DNA of 24,527 nt from JBBRYK01 sp038237665 (GTDB lineage: Bacteria > Actinomycetota > Thermoleophilia > Gaiellales > Gaiellaceae), in the NCBI GenBank assembly GCA_038237665.1, contig JBBRYK010000038.1:1-24527 (forward strand), read 5' to 3'. Shown piece after piece: positions 7,011-14,615 of the stretch. Position 1 is the stretch's first letter. Each line of letters begins with the position of its first letter. A program made the translations under genes and the position numbers. The notes beneath the pieces were generated by a model. The model was not told the DNA's origin. It ran no database searches and saw only the letters and a program-made list of their open reading frames with translations.

Positions 7011-8105
7011 ATGCTCACCGTCGATATCGCTCTTCCCGACGTCGAGGAACTCCACAAGCTCGTCCAGGACGGAATCGAGAAAGGGTTCCTGACCTACGAC
7101 GAGATCGTTGCCGGCCTGGAAGAGGTCGAGCTCACCAAGGAGCAGATCGAAGACTTCTATACCTACCTGATCGACCACTCGATCGACCTGCTCGAGGGCG
7201 AGCAGCACAAGCATCCGCCGCACGAGCAGCTCGCACCCCCCGAGGAGGAGAAGGGCCCGAAGCTCGACCTGACCGTCGAGCCCTCGCTCGACTCGCTGCG
7301 TCTCTACCTGCGCGAGATCGGCAAGGTCCCGCTGCTGACCGCAGACCAGGAGGTGTATCTCGCCAAGCGGATCGAGCGCGGCGAGATGATCGCGAAGACG
7401 CAGATGATCGAGGCCAACCTGCGGCTCGTCGTCTCGATCGCGAAGAGCTATCTCGGCCGCGGCCTGTCGTTCCTCGATCTGATCCAGGAGGGCTCGCTGG
7501 GCCTGATCCGGGCGGTCGAGAAGTTCGACTACCGCAAGGGCTACAAGTTCTCCACCTACGCCACGTGGTGGATCCGTCAGGCGGTCACGCGAGCGATTGC
7601 GGACAAGGCGCGAACGATCCGGATCCCCGTGCACATGGTCGAGAAGCTGAACAAGGTCGTGCACATCGAGCGTCAGCTGGTCCAGCGCCTCGGCCGCGAA
7701 CCCCGGCCGGACGAGATCGCCGTCGAGCTCGAGATCTCGACCGAGGAAGTGCGCGACATCCTGCGGATGGCGCAGCACCCGGTTTCCCTCGAGAAGCCGA
7801 TCGGCGAAGAGGAGGAGTCCGAGCTCGGCGACTTCGTGCAGGACGACCAGGCCGAGTCGCCGTTCGACACCGCGTCCCTTTCGCTCCGCCGCGAGGACAT
7901 CGAGCGTGCGCTCGACTCGCTTCCGGACCGGGAGCGGAAGGTGATCGAGCTCCGCTTCGGCCTCAAGGGCGAGCAGCCGTGCACGCTCGAGGAGGTCGGC
8001 AAGGCGTTCGGCGTCACACGCGAGCGAATCCGCCAGATCGAGAACAACACGCTGAAGAAGCTCGAGTCCCTGCCCGAGGCGCAGGGCCTCAAGGATTGCG
8101 TCTGA
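7011..8105 (+). CDS. rpoD: Housekeeping RNA polymerase sigma factor RpoD/SigA
   Basis: A 364-residue primary sigma-70 factor that directs core RNA polymerase to vegetative promoters. Residues ~10-62 form a short acidic region 1.1. Region 1.2 is at ~93-125 (DSLRLYLREIGKVPLL). Region 2 is at ~135-205, with the -10 reading segment KFSTYATWWIRQA, and region 3 at ~210-285. Region 4 is at ~293-355, with the -35 reading helix-turn-helix VGKAFGVTRERIRQIE. No non-conserved insert is present, as usual in Actinobacteria. The ATG at 7011 is preceded by GAGG at short spacing. An in-frame GTG at 6963 would add 16 residues, so the start is uncertain. A promoter lies at 6882-6910. Confidence 0.96.
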   Translation: MLTVDIALPDVEELHKLVQDGIEKGFLTYDEIVAGLEEVELTKEQIEDFYTYLIDHSIDLLEGEQHKHPPHEQLAPPEEEKGPKLDLTVEPSLDSLRLYLREIGKVPLLTADQEVYLAKRIERGEMIAKTQMIEANLRLVVSIAKSYLGRGLSFLDLIQEGSLGLIRAVEKFDYRKGYKFSTYATWWIRQAVTRAIADKARTIRIPVHMVEKLNKVVHIERQLVQRLGREPRPDEIAVELEISTEEVRDILRMAQHPVSLEKPIGEEEESELGDFVQDDQAESPFDTASLSLRREDIERALDSLPDRERKVIELRFGLKGEQPCTLEEVGKAFGVTRERIRQIENNTLKKLESLPEAQGLKDCV

Positions 8106-8110
8106 GGCAG

Positions 8111-8126
8111 GCCACCTAGGGGTGGC
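8111..8126. terminator. Small hairpin between convergent genes
   Basis: GCCACC (8111-8116) and GGTGGC (8121-8126) form a perfect 6-base stem with loop TAGG, between the rpoD stop and the end of the glycosyltransferase gene, overlapping the latter's stop codon. There is no T-run on either side, so its strength as a terminator is doubtful. Confidence 0.4.
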
Positions 8127-10218
8127 GGATGAACGTCGGGCCGTGGACACGGACGCTGACCGCTCGTCCGTCCCAGAGGTTGGCCTGTAGCGAGCTCGTG
8201 AACGTGACCTGCGCGAGCCCGCGTGTATGGACCGGGATGCGCACGTCCTGCCTCTGACCCGGCTGGAGGGACACGATCCGGTGGAGCCCGGAGCCGCGGA
8301 AGGTGATCTGGAGCGGCGCCGCGCTCGCCGGCGAGCGGAGCGAGAGCCGAAGCGTTCCGTCGGCGCGACCTGAGCTGCCCGGCCAGACGAGAACGCGGCC
8401 GCGACCGGCGAGCCAGCCGTCCGAATACCTACCGACGGCGACGAGGTCGACCCGCGGGATACCCGAGGGTCGCCAGAGCTGGAAGCTTCCGCCGCTGGCC
8501 ACCCGCTGTGCGCCGCGGAGGTTGACCTGGACCGAACGGTTCTCGATCAGCAGCGGCCGCTCGAGCGTTCCCGCGGTGGTGACGAAGCGCCCGTCGGGAG
8601 CGATCCGCACGGCGGCGGCCCCGAAGTTGTCCACCGGCTTGACGTCTCCGAGGAGGAAGACCGAGTCGATCGAGCTGTTCCACGTCATCTGCTCCAGCGC
8701 GCGGCCGACGTCGGTGCCGGGCGTCTCGACGAGTGCGACTCGCCCCAGCCTCGCGTGGTCGACCCATTCACGGTCGGCCGGCAGGTAGTCGCTCCGAACG
8801 TCGGCTGCGTTCGAGCGGGAAACGGAATACGCACCGAGCGTGACGGCGCCGAAGGCGATCGCCGTCGCGGCGAGGCCGACGGTCAGCGCGCGCCGGCCGA
8901 AGTAGGTGAGCGCGAGCGCCAGCGCGCAGAGGGCTGCAGCGCACAGCGCGACGACAAGTGAGCCGCGGCCGGCCCCGGCCAAGAGCTTCTCGAGCCGGAA
9001 CACCGCGAAGAGGAGCGGGGAGTCCTGCTTCGCGTCCCCGATCGTGTAGCCGGAGAGCGGAATGCTGGCCGAGAGCCCGATGAACCCGGCGGCAAAGACG
9101 GCGATGAAGCGGCGACCCGGCAGCCCGCGGCGGACGTACAGCGCGAACGCGATCGCCAGGAGCGGGAGGAACGCCGTGAAATAGCGTTCCTGGAAACGGC
9201 TCGAGCCGTTCGAGGCGTAGAGCGCAGCCTCCGCGAAGACGAGCGCGCCGAGCGCGACCGCCAGCGCCGCGAACCCACCTTCGGCCCGCGAGCGGGGCCG
9301 AACCAAAGCGAGGGAGAGCCCGACCAGGGCTCCCGGTACGAGCACCAGCCCGGCGGAGTAGGCGAGCAGCATTGCGTCGACACCGGCCCAGTGAAGGAGG
9401 CCGAGGGGGTGGACGTGTTGGTGTGTGACGTTCGCGTAGTAGCCGAGCGCTCGGGCGGGCCCGGCGGCAAGGAACACCGCTCCGGCGCCGGCAAACACCC
9501 CGAGGGAGAGCCGCAGCTTCCCTACGACGGCGCGAATGCTCCCGCGCTCCACGACGAGGGCGGCGGCGACCAGCGCGATCGGAAGCACCACGTACTGGAT
9601 CCGCGCGAAGGTCGCGAGCCCGCCGGCGGCGACGAAGGCGAGCTGGTTCAGCCGGGTCGGCCGGTCGAGCGCGCAGACGCCGGCGTACACCGCGGCCAGA
9701 ACGAGAGGGTAGGCCACCGGTCCGGCGAGCACGAACGAGGAAAAGAAGAAGTCAGGCGTTGCGACCGCGATCCCGGCGAGGGCCAGGCCGACCCGCTGGT
9801 CGCAGCCGAGCCGCCTGGCGAGCAGGTAGACGGGAATCGCCCCGAGCGACATGAACAGGGCGTTCTCGGCCTGCGTCAGCCGGTAGGCGAGCATCGGGTC
9901 GCCGAAGAGCCAGAACGGCGCCGCGAGAATCGGCTCGAGCAGCGACGGAAAATGGGCCGCGTGCCCTCGGATCACGGGCCGGCCGTGCTCGGCAAAGCCG
10001 CGCGCGAGGGCCGAGTAGATGTACTCGTCCGGGAAATAGACCTGGACGGAGTGGCCGAGCGCCACGATTGACCGAAGCGCGGTGCTGACGGCGACCAGCA
10101 GCGCGAGGACCGCTCCGGCGGGGACCGCTGCAACGCGCTCTGACAGAGCAAGCCTCTCGTGCGCGTGCGAGCGCGGTTCGGCGACGCGGACGGCCACGAA
10201 GTCCGTATCGGCAGGCAC
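8116..10218 (-). CDS. GT-C type membrane glycosyltransferase-like protein
   Basis: A 700-residue integral membrane protein. Residues ~30-470 are a long run of hydrophobic segments (about eleven to thirteen). The first large loop carries the acidic pair of VYFPDEYIYSALARGF (D64, E65), the position used by GT-C/PMT/ArnT-like enzymes for catalysis or metal binding; a polyprenyl-phosphate sugar donor is the family norm. Residues ~480-700 are a non-membrane, beta-rich tail containing NSSIDSVFLLGD, an FQLWRP segment and repeats of short strands, probably exposed outside the cell. Enzyme specificity cannot be assigned. The GTG at 10218 follows directly after a perfect hairpin, so the true start could be further in; no ATG exists nearby. 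It lies downstream of a small zinc-ribbon gene on the same strand. Confidence 0.8.
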   Translation of the reverse strand: MPADTDFVAVRVAEPRSHAHERLALSERVAAVPAGAVLALLVAVSTALRSIVALGHSVQVYFPDEYIYSALARGFAEHGRPVIRGHAAHFPSLLEPILAAPFWLFGDPMLAYRLTQAENALFMSLGAIPVYLLARRLGCDQRVGLALAGIAVATPDFFFSSFVLAGPVAYPLVLAAVYAGVCALDRPTRLNQLAFVAAGGLATFARIQYVVLPIALVAAALVVERGSIRAVVGKLRLSLGVFAGAGAVFLAAGPARALGYYANVTHQHVHPLGLLHWAGVDAMLLAYSAGLVLVPGALVGLSLALVRPRSRAEGGFAALAVALGALVFAEAALYASNGSSRFQERYFTAFLPLLAIAFALYVRRGLPGRRFIAVFAAGFIGLSASIPLSGYTIGDAKQDSPLLFAVFRLEKLLAGAGRGSLVVALCAAALCALALALTYFGRRALTVGLAATAIAFGAVTLGAYSVSRSNAADVRSDYLPADREWVDHARLGRVALVETPGTDVGRALEQMTWNSSIDSVFLLGDVKPVDNFGAAAVRIAPDGRFVTTAGTLERPLLIENRSVQVNLRGAQRVASGGSFQLWRPSGIPRVDLVAVGRYSDGWLAGRGRVLVWPGSSGRADGTLRLSLRSPASAAPLQITFRGSGLHRIVSLQPGQRQDVRIPVHTRGLAQVTFTSSLQANLWDGRAVSVRVHGPTFIRHP

Positions 10219-10220
10219 CC

Positions 10221-10244
10221 GGCATCCCTTGAACGAGGGATGCC
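10221..10244. repeat. Perfect 9-base inverted repeat before the glycosyltransferase start
   Basis: GGCATCCCT (10221-10229) and AGGGATGCC (10236-10244) flank a 6-base loop. The hairpin ends 2 bases before the GTG at 10218 and occupies the place where a ribosome binding site should be. It may terminate the small upstream gene, or block initiation; no T-run follows. Confidence 0.6.
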
Positions 10245-10266
10245 GCGGGCCGGCGGCCCTCCGGCG

Positions 10267-10443
10267 TTAGCTGCCGAGCGGCTGGTCGTGCGTGCGCTTC
10301 GACGGCACGAAGAGCCGGCAATGCGGGCACTTGAAGCCGCGATAGCGCTCGGCTGGCCCGTCGATCAACTCGGCAGCGAACGGCTTCTTGCAGTGCGGGC
10401 AGACGGCTTCGACCGTCGATTGGGCGGCGCGCGCGGCGGTCAT
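10267..10443 (-). CDS. Small zinc-ribbon protein (58 aa)
   Basis: A short ORF that opens with ATG at 10443 and ends with TAA. It encodes a 58-residue basic protein with two CPHC knuckles (C15/C18 and C39/C42) separated by 20 residues, a standard single zinc-ribbon. It has no membrane segment. A GAAAG stretch lies upstream of the ATG, with TTGACG and TACACA (15 bases apart) as a weak promoter. The next gene on the strand is the glycosyltransferase, 48 bases downstream across a hairpin. Function is unknown; a nucleic-acid or protein contact role is typical for such modules. Confidence 0.75.
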   Translation of the reverse strand: MTAARAAQSTVEAVCPHCKKPFAAELIDGPAERYRGFKCPHCRLFVPSKRTHDQPLGS

Positions 10444-10548
10444 CACTTTCTGTGTACCCGGATTCGCTTCGCGTCAATCCAAGAAGCGGCCGGCCCGAGA
10501 ATCTGGCCGAAGAAGGTCATGTCCCGAACGGACACGGCCAGGCCGGTT

Positions 10549-11973
10549 TCACCGCTCCAGCAAGCTCGTAGCGCTCAGAGCTTCCATGAGAGCTGTAACC
10601 GTTGCCGCGTAGCCGTGCTCGGGCGGTGCCGCGTAACCGACGATGAGGCCGGCGCGAGTCGCCTCGGGGTCCTGGCCGGGGTAGCTCGTCGCGAGTCCGT
10701 GCAGCGCGATGCGGCGCTCGGCTGCAGCATCCAGTAGCTCGCGTTCGACTTCGATGTCGGGGAGGAGCACGTGCAGGTCGAGGCCGGCTGCCGTGCCGCC
10801 GATGGACGCGTCGGGGAAGCGCCGGCGCAAAGCTTCGACCAGCAGGTCCCGGCGGCGGCGGTAGCGCAGGCGCATCTTGCGGACGTGCCGGTCGTACTCG
10901 CCGCTCCGGATCAGCTCGGCGAACGCGAGCTGCTCGAGTGCACCGGTCTGCCAGTCCAGCAGGCGCTTCTGGACCAGGGTCGGCTCGAGCAGAGCCGGCG
11001 GCAGCACCAGCCAGCCCAGCCGAATTCCGGGAGCGAGCGTCTTGGAGGCAGTGCCGGCATAGATCACGTGCCCCGGCTCCAGCCCCTGGAGTGCCCCGAT
11101 CGGGGGGCCGTCGTAGCGGAACTCGCCGTCGTAGTCGTCCTCGATTACCACGCACTCCATGTCTCGCGCCCATTTGAGCAGGCGTGAGCGCCGGTCCGGG
11201 GCGAGCGGCATCCCGAGCGGGTGCTGCCTGTTCGGTGTAAGGAGAACGGCCTGGGGCGTGGGTCTACCCGAGGCGAGCGAGTCGATCTGCGCGCCACCGG
11301 CGTCAACGGTCACCGGAGCGATCGCAGGCCCGGCTGCGAGGACGATCTCCCGATGGTGGGGCATGCACGGATCCTCCATCGCCACCGTGGTCACTCCGCT
11401 TTCCGCGAGTGCTCTCGCGACGAGGTTGAGGCTCTGGGTGAACCCGGTCGTGACGACGATCCGGTCGGGCTGGACGCGCAACCCGCGCGCGCGGGCGAGG
11501 TAGATGGCAAGCTGCTCGCACAGCTCGGGGCGGCCCCGCGTCGCTCCATGCCCGAACGCGGCGTCGGGTGCCGTTGCCAGTGCACGGCGGAGCGCCCGCG
11601 ACCAGGCCGTACGGGGGAACGACGTCGGATCGGGGCGCCCCGCCCGCAGGTCGTGGCGCCAGCTTCCCCCGTCGGCCGCTCGGGGTGCCGCCGGCGTCGC
11701 ACGCATTATGTTGCCTACAGAGGCAACCACGGTGCCGGCCCCGCTCCGGCCCGAGATCCAACCTTCCGCCGACAGGTGCGAATACGCCTCGAGCACGGTT
11801 CCGCGCGAGACGGAGAGGTCGAGCGCCAGCGCGCGCGTCGACGGCAAACGCGTTCCGGCGCGAAGCCGTCCCTCGGCGATCGCGTCGCGAAGTCTGCGCT
11901 CCAGGCTCGAGCGCAGGCCCTCGCCGCGGTCGACGTCGACGAAGAGATCGAGACGACGGACCGGCTCTTCCAA
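10549..11973 (-). CDS. MocR-family transcriptional regulator (GntR HTH + aminotransferase-like domain)
   Basis: About 474 residues. A GntR-type winged helix (~18-85: RLPSTRALALDLSVSRGTVLEAY) is joined to a fold-type I aminotransferase-like domain (~105-465) with the PLP lysine in TASKTLAPGIRLGW (K311) and the VVIEDDYDGEFRYDG motif. MocR proteins bind DNA and sense amines, amino acids or PLP through the second domain, often acting on a divergent neighbour. The reading frame stays open far upstream, but homology starts near LDLFVDVDRG. The nearest start is TTG at 11973, with no good ribosome binding site. The first ~14 codons lie antisense to a truncated AhpD-like gene, so the native start and promoter may have been lost or altered. 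Confidence 0.88.
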   Translation of the reverse strand: MEEPVRRLDLFVDVDRGEGLRSSLERRLRDAIAEGRLRAGTRLPSTRALALDLSVSRGTVLEAYSHLSAEGWISGRSGAGTVVASVGNIMRATPAAPRAADGGSWRHDLRAGRPDPTSFPRTAWSRALRRALATAPDAAFGHGATRGRPELCEQLAIYLARARGLRVQPDRIVVTTGFTQSLNLVARALAESGVTTVAMEDPCMPHHREIVLAAGPAIAPVTVDAGGAQIDSLASGRPTPQAVLLTPNRQHPLGMPLAPDRRSRLLKWARDMECVVIEDDYDGEFRYDGPPIGALQGLEPGHVIYAGTASKTLAPGIRLGWLVLPPALLEPTLVQKRLLDWQTGALEQLAFAELIRSGEYDRHVRKMRLRYRRRRDLLVEALRRRFPDASIGGTAAGLDLHVLLPDIEVERELLDAAAERRIALHGLATSYPGQDPEATRAGLIVGYAAPPEHGYAATVTALMEALSATSLLER

Positions 11974-12213
11974 CTCGAGGCCTGGCGCGAGGCCGGCTGC
12001 TTCACGCAGCGTGAGCGCGCGGCACTCGGGCTCACGGACGCCGTCACGCTTGTCCGCGACACGCGCGTCCCCGACGATGTCTGGGAGGAAGCGGCCGCAG
12101 CTTTCGACGCGCGAGAGCTCGCAGCCCTGCTCGCCGCCATCGTCTCCAGCAACAGCTGGAACCGGGTCAACATCGCCATTCGCGAACCCGCCGGGACGTA
12201 CCAGCCCGGCTAA
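11932..12213 (+). pseudogene. Truncated AhpD-like / carboxymuconolactone decarboxylase family gene (3' part)
   Basis: Translation of this stretch gives the C-terminal ~93 residues of an AhpD-like protein: RLFQLEAWREAG, FTQRERAALGLTDAVTL, VPDDVWEEAAAAFDARELAAL and SNSWNRVNIAIR. The family is normally ~145-160 residues with a CxxC redox pair in the first half. That half, and any start codon, is missing: upstream DNA in this frame is antisense to the MocR coding region. The fragment ends with its own TAA 12 bases before the PEP mutase family gene, so the two were probably one operon. I read it as a deletion remnant; a short functional protein is unlikely. Confidence 0.65.
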
Positions 12214-12225
12214 CCTCCACAGCCG

Positions 12226-13017
12226 GTGCCGACGCAAGCCGAGAAGGCCGCGACGTTCCGTGCCCTGCACGAGGGCGAGCCCTTCCTGATCCCGAATCCC
12301 TGGGACGCGGGCTCGGCCAAGGTCCTCGCGGCGCTCGGGTTCAAGGCGCTGGCCAGCACGAGTTCGGGGTTCGCGTTCACGCTGGGGCGGGTGGACGGTG
12401 AGGCCACCCTCGACGAGGTGGTCGACCACGCGCGGGCCCTCGACCGTGCGACGGACCTGCCCGTCTCGGTCGATCTCGAGAACGGGTACGGGCCCCGGCC
12501 CGAGGATGCCGCGGCTGCCATCGCTCGCGTCGCCGAGGCCGGAGCGGTCGGCGGCTCGATCGAGGACTATGACCCGAGGGGCGAGCTCTACGCGCTCGAC
12601 CACGCGGTCGAGCGGGTGGCTGCGGCCGCCGAGACAGCCAAGGCTCTCGGCTTTCCGTTCACGCTCACGGCGCGAGCGGAGAATCACATTCGAGGAAACC
12701 CCGACCTCGAGGACACGATCGCGCGTTTGCAAGCTTACGAGCGGGCCGGCGCCGACGTCCTCTACGCGCCGGGTCTACGCACCGCGGACGAAATCCGAGC
12801 GGTCCGCGAAGCGACGACGAAGCCGATCAATGTGCTCGCGCGTCCGGGGCTAACGCTCCGCGAGATCGCCGAGGCGGGCGGTCAGCGCATCAGCGTGGGG
12901 GGTAGCTTGACCTGGGTCGCGGTCAATGCGCTGGCCGCTGCGGCGAAGGAGATACGTGACTCGGGCGACTTCGCCTCGCTGAAGGTGCCCGTCCAGGTCA
13001 GGGACTGGCTCGGCTAG
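12226..13017 (+). CDS. Isocitrate lyase / PEP mutase superfamily enzyme
   Basis: A 263-residue TIM-barrel enzyme of the ICL/PEPM superfamily, cytoplasmic. The motifs are IPNPWDAGSAK near the N-terminus, VSVDLENGYG (D83 and E85 at the magnesium site), GGSIED (~109-114) and ARAEN. The ICL catalytic KKCGH loop is absent, so it is not an isocitrate lyase. It belongs to the small subgroup commonly labelled phosphonomutase or carboxyvinyl-carboxyphosphonate phosphorylmutase-like, which includes C-C lyases such as oxaloacetate decarboxylases. The start is GTG at 12226 without an evident ribosome binding site. It follows the truncated AhpD-like gene by 12 bases and ends at a strong terminator. Genes of this type commonly sit near MocR regulators. 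Confidence 0.88.
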   Translation: MPTQAEKAATFRALHEGEPFLIPNPWDAGSAKVLAALGFKALASTSSGFAFTLGRVDGEATLDEVVDHARALDRATDLPVSVDLENGYGPRPEDAAAAIARVAEAGAVGGSIEDYDPRGELYALDHAVERVAAAAETAKALGFPFTLTARAENHIRGNPDLEDTIARLQAYERAGADVLYAPGLRTADEIRAVREATTKPINVLARPGLTLREIAEAGGQRISVGGSLTWVAVNALAAAAKEIRDSGDFASLKVPVQVRDWLG

Positions 13018-13018
13018 C

Positions 13019-13056
13019 CCAGGGGAGCCCCCCGGAAGGGGCTCCCCTGGATCTTT
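13019..13056. terminator. Strong hairpin terminator between convergent genes
   Basis: CCAGGGGAGCCCC (13019-13031) and GGGGCTCCCCTGG (13038-13050) form a perfect 13-base stem with loop CCGGAA, followed on the plus strand by ATCTTTCT. It ends the PEP mutase family gene and lies just past the stop of the convergent exporter gene, so it probably serves both. Confidence 0.85.
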
Positions 13057-13058
13057 CT

Positions 13059-14504
13059 CTAGGCGGCGAGGTCGAGTGCCGGCTCCGCCTCGGGAACCGG
13101 CACCTGCTCGAGCTCGTCGCGGCGGATCAGGGTCAGCGCGGCGACGATCCCGACGCCGGCGATTCCGACGCCGGTCAGGAAGGCCGCGTTGAAGCCGTGG
13201 ACGAGAGCGTTGGGCAATGCGGAGCCCGAGGCGACCGCGTCGTTGGTTCGCGAGGCGGCGATCGTCGAGAGCGCCGCGATGCCGAGTGCTCCGCCGATCT
13301 GCTGCGACGTGTTGATCAGGCCGGACGCAAGACCCGCCTCGGCGGGCTGCACGCCGGCGAGCGCCGCAATCGAGATCGGCACGAATGCGAAGCCGATGCC
13401 GAACCCGATCAGCAGGAAGCCGGGCAGCAGGTCGCCGACGTACGAGCCGCCGACCGACACCTGCGTGAAGTAGAGCAGGCCGGCGGTCAGCGCGATCATT
13501 CCGGACACGAGCACCGGCTTGACGCCGACGCGGGTGACGAGCTGGGCGGCGACGGCCGACCAGAGGATCGCCGTTCCGGCCACCGCGAGATAGGCGACTC
13601 CGGTCTTCATCGCCGAGTAACCGAGCACCTGCTGCATATACAGAGTCAGCATCAGGAACATCGAGAACATCGCGGTGCCCATGATGAAACCGGCCACGTT
13701 CGCGCCGCTCACGGTTCGCGTCCGTAGGATCCCGAAGCGCATCAGCGGTTCGGGGTGGCGGTTCTCCCAAATCCCGAAGGCGGTGAGCATGGCGAGTGCC
13801 GCGGCGAAGAACCCGATCGTCCTGCCGCCGAGCCAGCCGTTCTGGCCGGCCTGCGTGATTGCGTAGACAAGCGAGGAGAGGCCCCCGGTGACAAGCACGC
13901 CGCCAGGGACGTCGAAGCTCTTCACGCTGGCGTCGCGGCTCTCCGTCAGCAGGCGAGGCGTGAGTGCGAACGCGACCACTCCGACGGGCACGTTGATGAA
14001 GAAGATCCACTCCCAGCTGAGCGCGTCGGTGAGGACGCCGCCCAGCAGCACGCCGGCCGCTGCACCGAAGCCGCCGACCGCGCCCCAGACGCCGAGCGCG
14101 ATATTGCGCTCACGCCCTTCGAGGAACGTCGTCGAGAGGATCGAGAGCGCCGCCGGGGTGATGATCGCCGCTCCCAGGCCCTGGAGCGCCCGGGCTCCGA
14201 TCAGCGATCCCTCGGACCAGGCGAACCCGGCGAGGAGCGAGGCGGCGGAGAACACCGCGAGGCCGACGAAGAACAGGCGGCGTCGCCCGAGCAGGTCGGC
14301 CGCACGCCCACCGAGGAGCAGGAAGCCGCCGAAGACGAGCGCGTAGGCGCTGATCACCCATTGCAGGTTTGCCTGCGAGAACCCGAGGTCGACCTTGATC
14401 GAGGGCAGCGCGACGTTCACGATCGCGATGTCCAGTACGACCATGAACTGGACGACGCTGAGGAGCGCCAACGCCAGCCACTTGCGGTTTTCCGAACTCA
14501 CCAT
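13059..14504 (-). CDS. DHA2-family MFS exporter (14-TM, EmrB/QacA type)
   Basis: A 481-residue inner-membrane proton-driven exporter. It begins MVSSENRKWLALALLSVVQF; TM1 carries VLDIAIVNVALPSI (DHA2 motif D1), followed by loop motif A-like GGRAADLLGRRR, GARALQGLGAA and motif C-like GGFGAAAGVLLGG. Fourteen hydrophobic segments can be counted. The ATG at 14504 is preceded by GGGAAAGGAAAC, a usable ribosome binding site. It diverges from an HxlR regulator, and a HxlR-like operator overlaps its promoter, so it is probably induced by a toxic or electrophilic compound and exports it or a similar drug. The substrate is not predictable. Confidence 0.93.
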   Translation of the reverse strand: MVSSENRKWLALALLSVVQFMVVLDIAIVNVALPSIKVDLGFSQANLQWVISAYALVFGGFLLLGGRAADLLGRRRLFFVGLAVFSAASLLAGFAWSEGSLIGARALQGLGAAIITPAALSILSTTFLEGRERNIALGVWGAVGGFGAAAGVLLGGVLTDALSWEWIFFINVPVGVVAFALTPRLLTESRDASVKSFDVPGGVLVTGGLSSLVYAITQAGQNGWLGGRTIGFFAAALAMLTAFGIWENRHPEPLMRFGILRTRTVSGANVAGFIMGTAMFSMFLMLTLYMQQVLGYSAMKTGVAYLAVAGTAILWSAVAAQLVTRVGVKPVLVSGMIALTAGLLYFTQVSVGGSYVGDLLPGFLLIGFGIGFAFVPISIAALAGVQPAEAGLASGLINTSQQIGGALGIAALSTIAASRTNDAVASGSALPNALVHGFNAAFLTGVGIAGVGIVAALTLIRRDELEQVPVPEAEPALDLAA

Positions 14505-14542
14505 GTCGTCCGTTTCCTTTCCCTTGAGCAGTTGAGACTTGC

Positions 14543-14572
14543 AACTTAGCAGAGACTACTTCTGTTTAGCAA
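14543..14572 (-). promoter_or_regulatory. Candidate promoter of the DHA2 exporter
   Basis: On the minus strand TTGCTA (14572-14567) and TAAGTT (14548-14543) are 18 bases apart, upstream of the exporter ATG at 14504. The operator-like inverted repeat 14556-14576 covers the -35 box and part of the spacer, an arrangement suited to repression. Confidence 0.5.
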
Positions 14573-14576
14573 GTAG
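14556..14576. promoter_or_regulatory. Probable HxlR operator
   Basis: CTACTT (14556-14561) and AAGTAG (14571-14576) form a perfect inverted repeat with a 9-base spacer. It resembles the TACT-AGTA dyads bound by HxlR-family repressors such as YodB and CatR. It lies in the gap between the HxlR gene and the exporter, on top of the exporter promoter and just before the -35 box of hxlR. Confidence 0.65.
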
Positions 14577-14580
14577 AACC

Positions 14581-14609
14581 TTCACAACAGCAAGCGGCGG
14601 CGCTACACT
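14581..14609 (+). promoter_or_regulatory. Promoter of the HxlR gene, probably leaderless
   Basis: TTCACA (14581-14586) and TACACT (14604-14609) are separated by exactly 17 bases. The GTG start at 14616 follows after 6 bases, so the transcript would begin at or one base from the start codon. No Shine-Dalgarno sequence is present. Confidence 0.65.
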
Positions 14610-14615
14610 GCGTCC

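Noticed and set aside
12003..12732. N-terminal extension of the MocR reading frame
   Set aside because: The extension is antisense to the AhpD-like fragment and the PEP mutase family gene and shows no MocR homology.
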